The notes under the pieces were generated by a model. That model saw nothing but the letters and a program-made list of their open reading frames with translations. It was not told where the DNA came from and ran no database searches. The translations under genes were made by a program, and so were the position numbers. From Rostratula benghalensis (Eukaryota > Chordata > Aves > Charadriiformes > Rostratulidae), in contig VXAI01000088.1 of assembly GCA_013399305.1 (NCBI GenBank), positions 1,011,175-1,075,174 of the forward strand: 64,000 nt of DNA, written 5' to 3'. This document shows, piece by piece, positions 60,000-64,000 of the stretch (position 1 is its first letter; the number at the start of each line of letters is the position of its first letter).

Positions 60000-60960
60000 T
60001 GAGCTAAAAAATTAAGCCTAATGCACGCTTCCAGGCCTGAGGCTGCAGAAGGTATCGGCTGTAACCACCAGGCTAAAGAGTTGCACAGAAAGGAGAACAC
60101 AATCCATTTCAACTACTGGATCTCTGCACGAGACTGAGACTTGTCAGAGGGCAGAAGAATGAAAGCAGATGGGAGATTTAAACTGCATCAAGTGATTTAA
60201 AGATGCATGGATGAGCCTTTTATTGCGTGGGATGATTGATGATGCACCAGAAACTAATGCTGGCCACACTTGCAAGAATTAATTTGGAGGCCTAATTAGA
60301 GCTAAACTGTTGCTTGGTCCCAGGCTGTGAAAGAAAATCCAGCCATTTGTCTAGGGGCATCTGAAGGTTTCGGATAGTTATCTGAAGAAGGAAACATGGT
60401 TATGCCTTGCTTTACTGTGTTGTTTTTAGCCTGTCTGCTTCTCATTTGGTCTTATGTGTTTACTTTTCTTCCTTTCTAATGTAAACTGCACCACCTGCCT
60501 CAGCATGAGAGTCAGCATGCAACGCTCAGCCAGAGCCTGCGTCAACGTCAACTGCAAATTTAATACGAGAACCATTTTATTAATATTATCTGCCCGGACT
60601 GTAATCTGCCTCCAGACAGACAACATAGCGGTGTGTTGATGCTGTGTGTTCCTGTTTATTGTCAGCAGTCTTGACAAACAAGTTTTATTTCCCTTTGAGC
60701 CTGCACCAACAGGACAGAAGGTGCCGGCAGTGTCTGCACTCAGGTCTTTCATTCTTATCTGCATTGAGTCCTGGGGGGCAAGGAATTTACTGCATGTAGA
60801 TGTGTTGGCTTGTTTTGATAAAACATGACACCTCTACAGCCACAGGCAAACGGCAACACTATATCCACCATGAGTAGTATAATTTGTTGAAGAGCTTTAT
60901 TAACTGTATATGTGCCTATTGTGGACTGGGTGAAAATAAAGTGTAATGTTAGCGCACTCA
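60000..60960. promoter_or_regulatory. Possible large conserved regulatory block
   Basis: Almost 1 kb without simple repeats or transposon similarity. It contains GAATTAATTTGGAGGCCTAA running into the palindrome CTAATTAG (60292-60299), a tandem GTCAAC pair (60541-60552) running into TGCAAAT (60553-60559), and TGATTGAT (60233-60240). CpGs are retained at several places (ATACGAGAACC, GCCCGGACTG, ATAGCGGTGTG, GTGCCGGCAG). A 112-codon minus-strand frame overlaps it but has no recognised domain. It looks like a developmental enhancer cluster; proof would need alignment. Confidence 0.33.
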
Positions 60961-63900
60961 CTGGAAAAGTGATCATGACTGGCTTTCATTCACACTCTGT
61001 GACTGTGTAAAACACCTAGATGTCTGCTAAATAGAGAACTGGACTTTTTGCTGAGTCAGTATGCTGAGCTGAGATTTTGAGATCCCATAAAATTGTGGTT
61101 AAAGCTGTCATCCAGTGAATGTGACACCCATGTCTTCAAGGATTGCTCCAAGCATTTTGGTCTGAATTTTCCTTCTGGTTTTCCTGTGAAAACTCATGAC
61201 TATTTGCCACAGCAAGTGGGTGAAGCCTAAGCATATATTTTTGCACACTGAACCCTGATCGACATCTCCAGAAAAGTGCTCTCGAGCTTTTGTGAGGCAT
61301 CAACTTCCCAGAGATCGTCTCCTCCTATGCTTACGATGACAGTTTGGGGTTTCAATTTTGATGGTGTTGATCTGCTTCAGGCTGCTCCCAGCTGAGGCTG
61401 TCTTAGTTCATGATTCAGTCTCAAATTTATTCCAAATGCGTGACAGCCAAATGACAGTGATGTTTAATTTGTTGTTGTGGTTGTTCTAAGGGCTGTGGCT
61501 GGAGAAGCCACCCTGTACATACGCCTCTGCAATATTTCATAGACCAAACCTCCCAGTCATCCAAAACCCATGGGGATCCTGCTGTCTTCAGAGACTTATT
61601 TTCAAAATCATCCTTGAAAGTGAGTTAAGTGTTTTGCAGATGTATACAGTCCCTGAAAGTTGGAAAAAAAACCCCAAAAAACCAAACATGAAACATGTGA
61701 AGGATGCAGAGCATAGCAATATGGGGGGCAACTTCTCTGAATGGACAGAGGGTAATTCCTGTTGCCCTACCAGTGTCAATCAACCAGCTTTGTATTCAGA
61801 TCTTCCACTTTATTCTTTTGACCTGAAACGTGTTCTGAATTGATGCTACTCAGAGAAGATAGGCCTGATTTTTCTGTGCACTGCTAAGGTCAGTTCTTCA
61901 CATCTACATGGAATAGCATTAACAAAAATCAGGAGGACAAAGGACAAGATAGATATTAAAATTACTGTGCCAGCTTTGCTCAAAAAGGCTACACTGCTGG
62001 CACAGGCATTTGGAAACAGGTCCAAGCACTATTTGGGCAGCTTGCTATAAACACCTTCTTAGTGCTTCCCCCACATCCCCTTCATCTCTGCTGTGCTCCT
62101 GGATGAAACAGAGTAAACCCAGCCAAGGCTACTTCATCGACAGATTCAGACCAATTTTCTCACATAGTCTGACTTTTTGCTTTTTTGTTAGGCTTTTTAT
62201 TGGCACAGACATAAACTAGGATTTGTTTCCTTTTTGTTTGGTTGTTGGGGTTTTTTTTCCCTTCCTTTTTCCAGAGGGACTGCCTAACGAGAGTTTGGAT
62301 TTGAGTCAATAGAGTGTTTTGTTGCAGGAGAGTTAATATACCTTAGAGGCAGGATAAAGGCATTTGAACTCATAAATTGTGAGACTGTGCCATAATCTCT
62401 AAAAACCCTAATGATGTTTAGGGACTGTGTAACCAATGTTAAATAAAGAGATAAACTTTTGGAGGTCTCCAACTTGCACTGTATGTCTATATCTAGTAAT
62501 AGCAGAGGTTTCTTGGGAGATGCATTTTACTTCCATAAAGTTTGTTTGTAGAGCAACATAAAGAGCTGCATGCACTGAGACAACTCTAGAGGTTTTGCAT
62601 AATACAAGTGCCCTTACCAGAAATCTTTCTGTATTTACCAAAAACATTTGCGTGCACAAAACAATTGTGTATGTTACTTTCACAGAACTGGAAAACACTG
62701 TTCTGTCCAAGCTGCTTGGGTTCAGATATTTTCCTGCAACATGTATTTTGGTGTACCTGCCCTTCCACTCAAACCTGGACTAAATGAGATGACTATCTAA
62801 AACTCCATGCCTCTTCCCCGCTCCAGGAGACAAGTGAGGGATGAGCAACACGAAGAAGAGTAAGACCCGGATACATTTTGGTATAGTGAAACCAGCATTT
62901 AAACCCCCTACTATAAATATGGTAGATTTGAGGCTAATTGATGTGTACTCCATCCAAGGTGAGCGTCCCAACTGGTCCAGGCATTTCCTGTGCTGTGGTT
63001 TCTCTCTCCCATCTCATTCCTTCCTTAAAAGAAGTTCAAAAGTGCTCCCTTCTCATCCCCACCACCTTTTTGGTCATTCATTACCTTTTCCTGTGACATG
63101 GGTGATGTTCAGTGCTAGAGGATAACAATTTCTCAGACTGCTTCATTGGCCTGACAGTCCACTGAGAGGAAAGTAGTTTCATTTACAGTTTTAACACTTA
63201 AGAATGCTAAGACTGATGTGAAATGATCAGTAAAGCTTTGCAAAAGTTTTTTATCTAAATTATTTTTAATTTTCTTAAGAGCATTTCATTAATATTGACA
63301 TTAGAGGGACAGAACTGATTGGATCTGTGTGTCACTTCCTAGCTAAGAGTTGTAGTGGTTCACCAAACTTATTTCACTCTCAAGTGAGCTAAGCCTATAC
63401 AATGGCGCTTGCCACATTTTGACTTTCCCTTAACTTCCACGCTGAATTTCATGGCAGAAGTCAAATGATTAAGTTTTCCATGTATGTTATTGTTAAATTA
63501 TTTGTTATTTCAAACAGGAGGCACTAAGCACTCCTCTTGCAGTCTTTGGAGGAAGTTCAGACTATTGCATTTGTCACGCTGCTCAGATGAACTCACTGCC
63601 ACACACAAACACAACAGAGCAGATGCTGAATAGCATTCACAGTTCCTGAAGAAGCTTGTTATGTACTGGAATCAGCATGAACCTGAAAGTGGATATGGAG
63701 GTTTATTTATCCTTCTTTCTTTTCTTGGATGGCAGGGGGGAAGACATTTCTTTCTTTTTCTCCTTTTTTTGAGCAGTAAACAAAACAAGATATTCACATT
63801 CACCTTAGTAAATGGACGGATGTTTCCCTTGTTGTAAAAATAAGCAGCAGTCAATGACTGAATGTGTGGCCGTAATAAGATACATCTCTATATCACATGT

Positions 63901-64000
63901 GGTTTTGGACAAAAGAAGAGAGAATAAAGACCCGACTCTAAGTCAGGAGGAGCTCCATGGAAGTCAGCAGCATCAGTTCTGGTAGGTTATTTATGCTGCT
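60961..64000. other. Unassigned non-coding sequence
   Basis: No gene or transposon recognised. Short homopolymers occur, such as the poly(T) near 62252-62260. One weak exon candidate at 62827-62958 is described separately. The remaining open frames are under 105 codons and unremarkable. Confidence 0.55.
62827..62958 (+). other. Weak candidate first coding exon
   Basis: The stretch is bounded by an acceptor-like CTTCCCCGCTCCAG and a good donor, CCAAG|GTGAGC, at 62959. A true ATG at 62841 with G at -3 and an in-frame TGA just upstream opens a 39-codon hydrophilic frame. It starts MSNTKKSKTRIHFGIVKPAF and stays open to the donor. All three frames contain stops before the ATG, so it could only be an exon holding the start codon. 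I recognise no family. Chance agreement is quite possible. Confidence 0.18.

Noticed and set aside
3073..60240. Recurrence of TGATTGAT at 3073, 16212, 46782 and 60233 as a shared regulatory code
   Set aside because: About two copies of any 8-mer are expected in 64 kb on both strands, more in AT-rich DNA; four is not remarkable.
1..64000. Prokaryotic-type systems (operons, CRISPR arrays, phage or integrative elements)
   Set aside because: Coding density, repeats and composition are those of vertebrate nuclear DNA; none of the expected gene arrays or spaced repeats is present.

Overview
The window looks like nuclear DNA from a bird. The main evidence is seven clear CR1 LINE fragments, several ending in the CR1 3' tail (repeats of an ATTCTATG-type 8-mer, or its complement), plus a decayed solo LTR of the avian ERVL type (TGTCCTGGTTTTGGCTGGG-type 5' end, recognised in reverse complement). 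Base composition is AT-leaning and CpG-poor, typical of a gene-poor part of an avian macrochromosome. Species cannot be told from the sequence. There are two assembly gaps (15 N at 14417-14431; 94 N at 24551-24644).

I find no complete protein-coding gene, rRNA, tRNA or CRISPR array. The open reading frames are short, and many open on TTG, CTG or GTG rather than ATG. The longest stop-free stretch outside the CR1 copies (about 178 codons, 27835-28368) is about the length chance would give once somewhere in 64 kb on six frames. The window is best read as intergenic or intronic DNA. The only recognisable protein homology is to CR1 reverse transcriptase, in decayed copies.

Layout. 1-2062: unassigned, ending in a 400-bp AT-rich tract beside a short CR1 tail (2066-2237). 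2.2-12.6 kb: unassigned with homopolymers and an AAAC-rich tract. 12647-13283 and 18541-19438: minus-strand CR1 copies, with regulatory-looking sequence between them at 15.3-16.3 kb. 19.4-32.8 kb: unassigned, with a pentanucleotide satellite broken by a gap, a 97-bp imperfect palindrome (25448-25544), the CpG-richest segment (about 27670-28110), and a GGAT microsatellite. 32790-33418: solo LTR. 35597-35772 and 38395-40212: plus-strand CR1 copies. 41.9-42.9 kb: regulatory-looking block. 44742-44878 and 49108-50484: minus-strand CR1 copies, the second being the best preserved. 55.9-57.2 and 60.0-60.96 kb: regulatory-looking blocks with paired homeodomain- and forkhead-type motifs. 58130-58640: probable older LINE remnant.

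The most interesting items are the CpG-rich segment with strong splice-acceptor and poly(A) signals, the 97-bp palindrome, a three-site CRE cluster (37143-37396), and several blocks that read like developmental enhancers. The enhancer calls are by eye only and need a cross-species alignment. I did not find a convincing new biological system.
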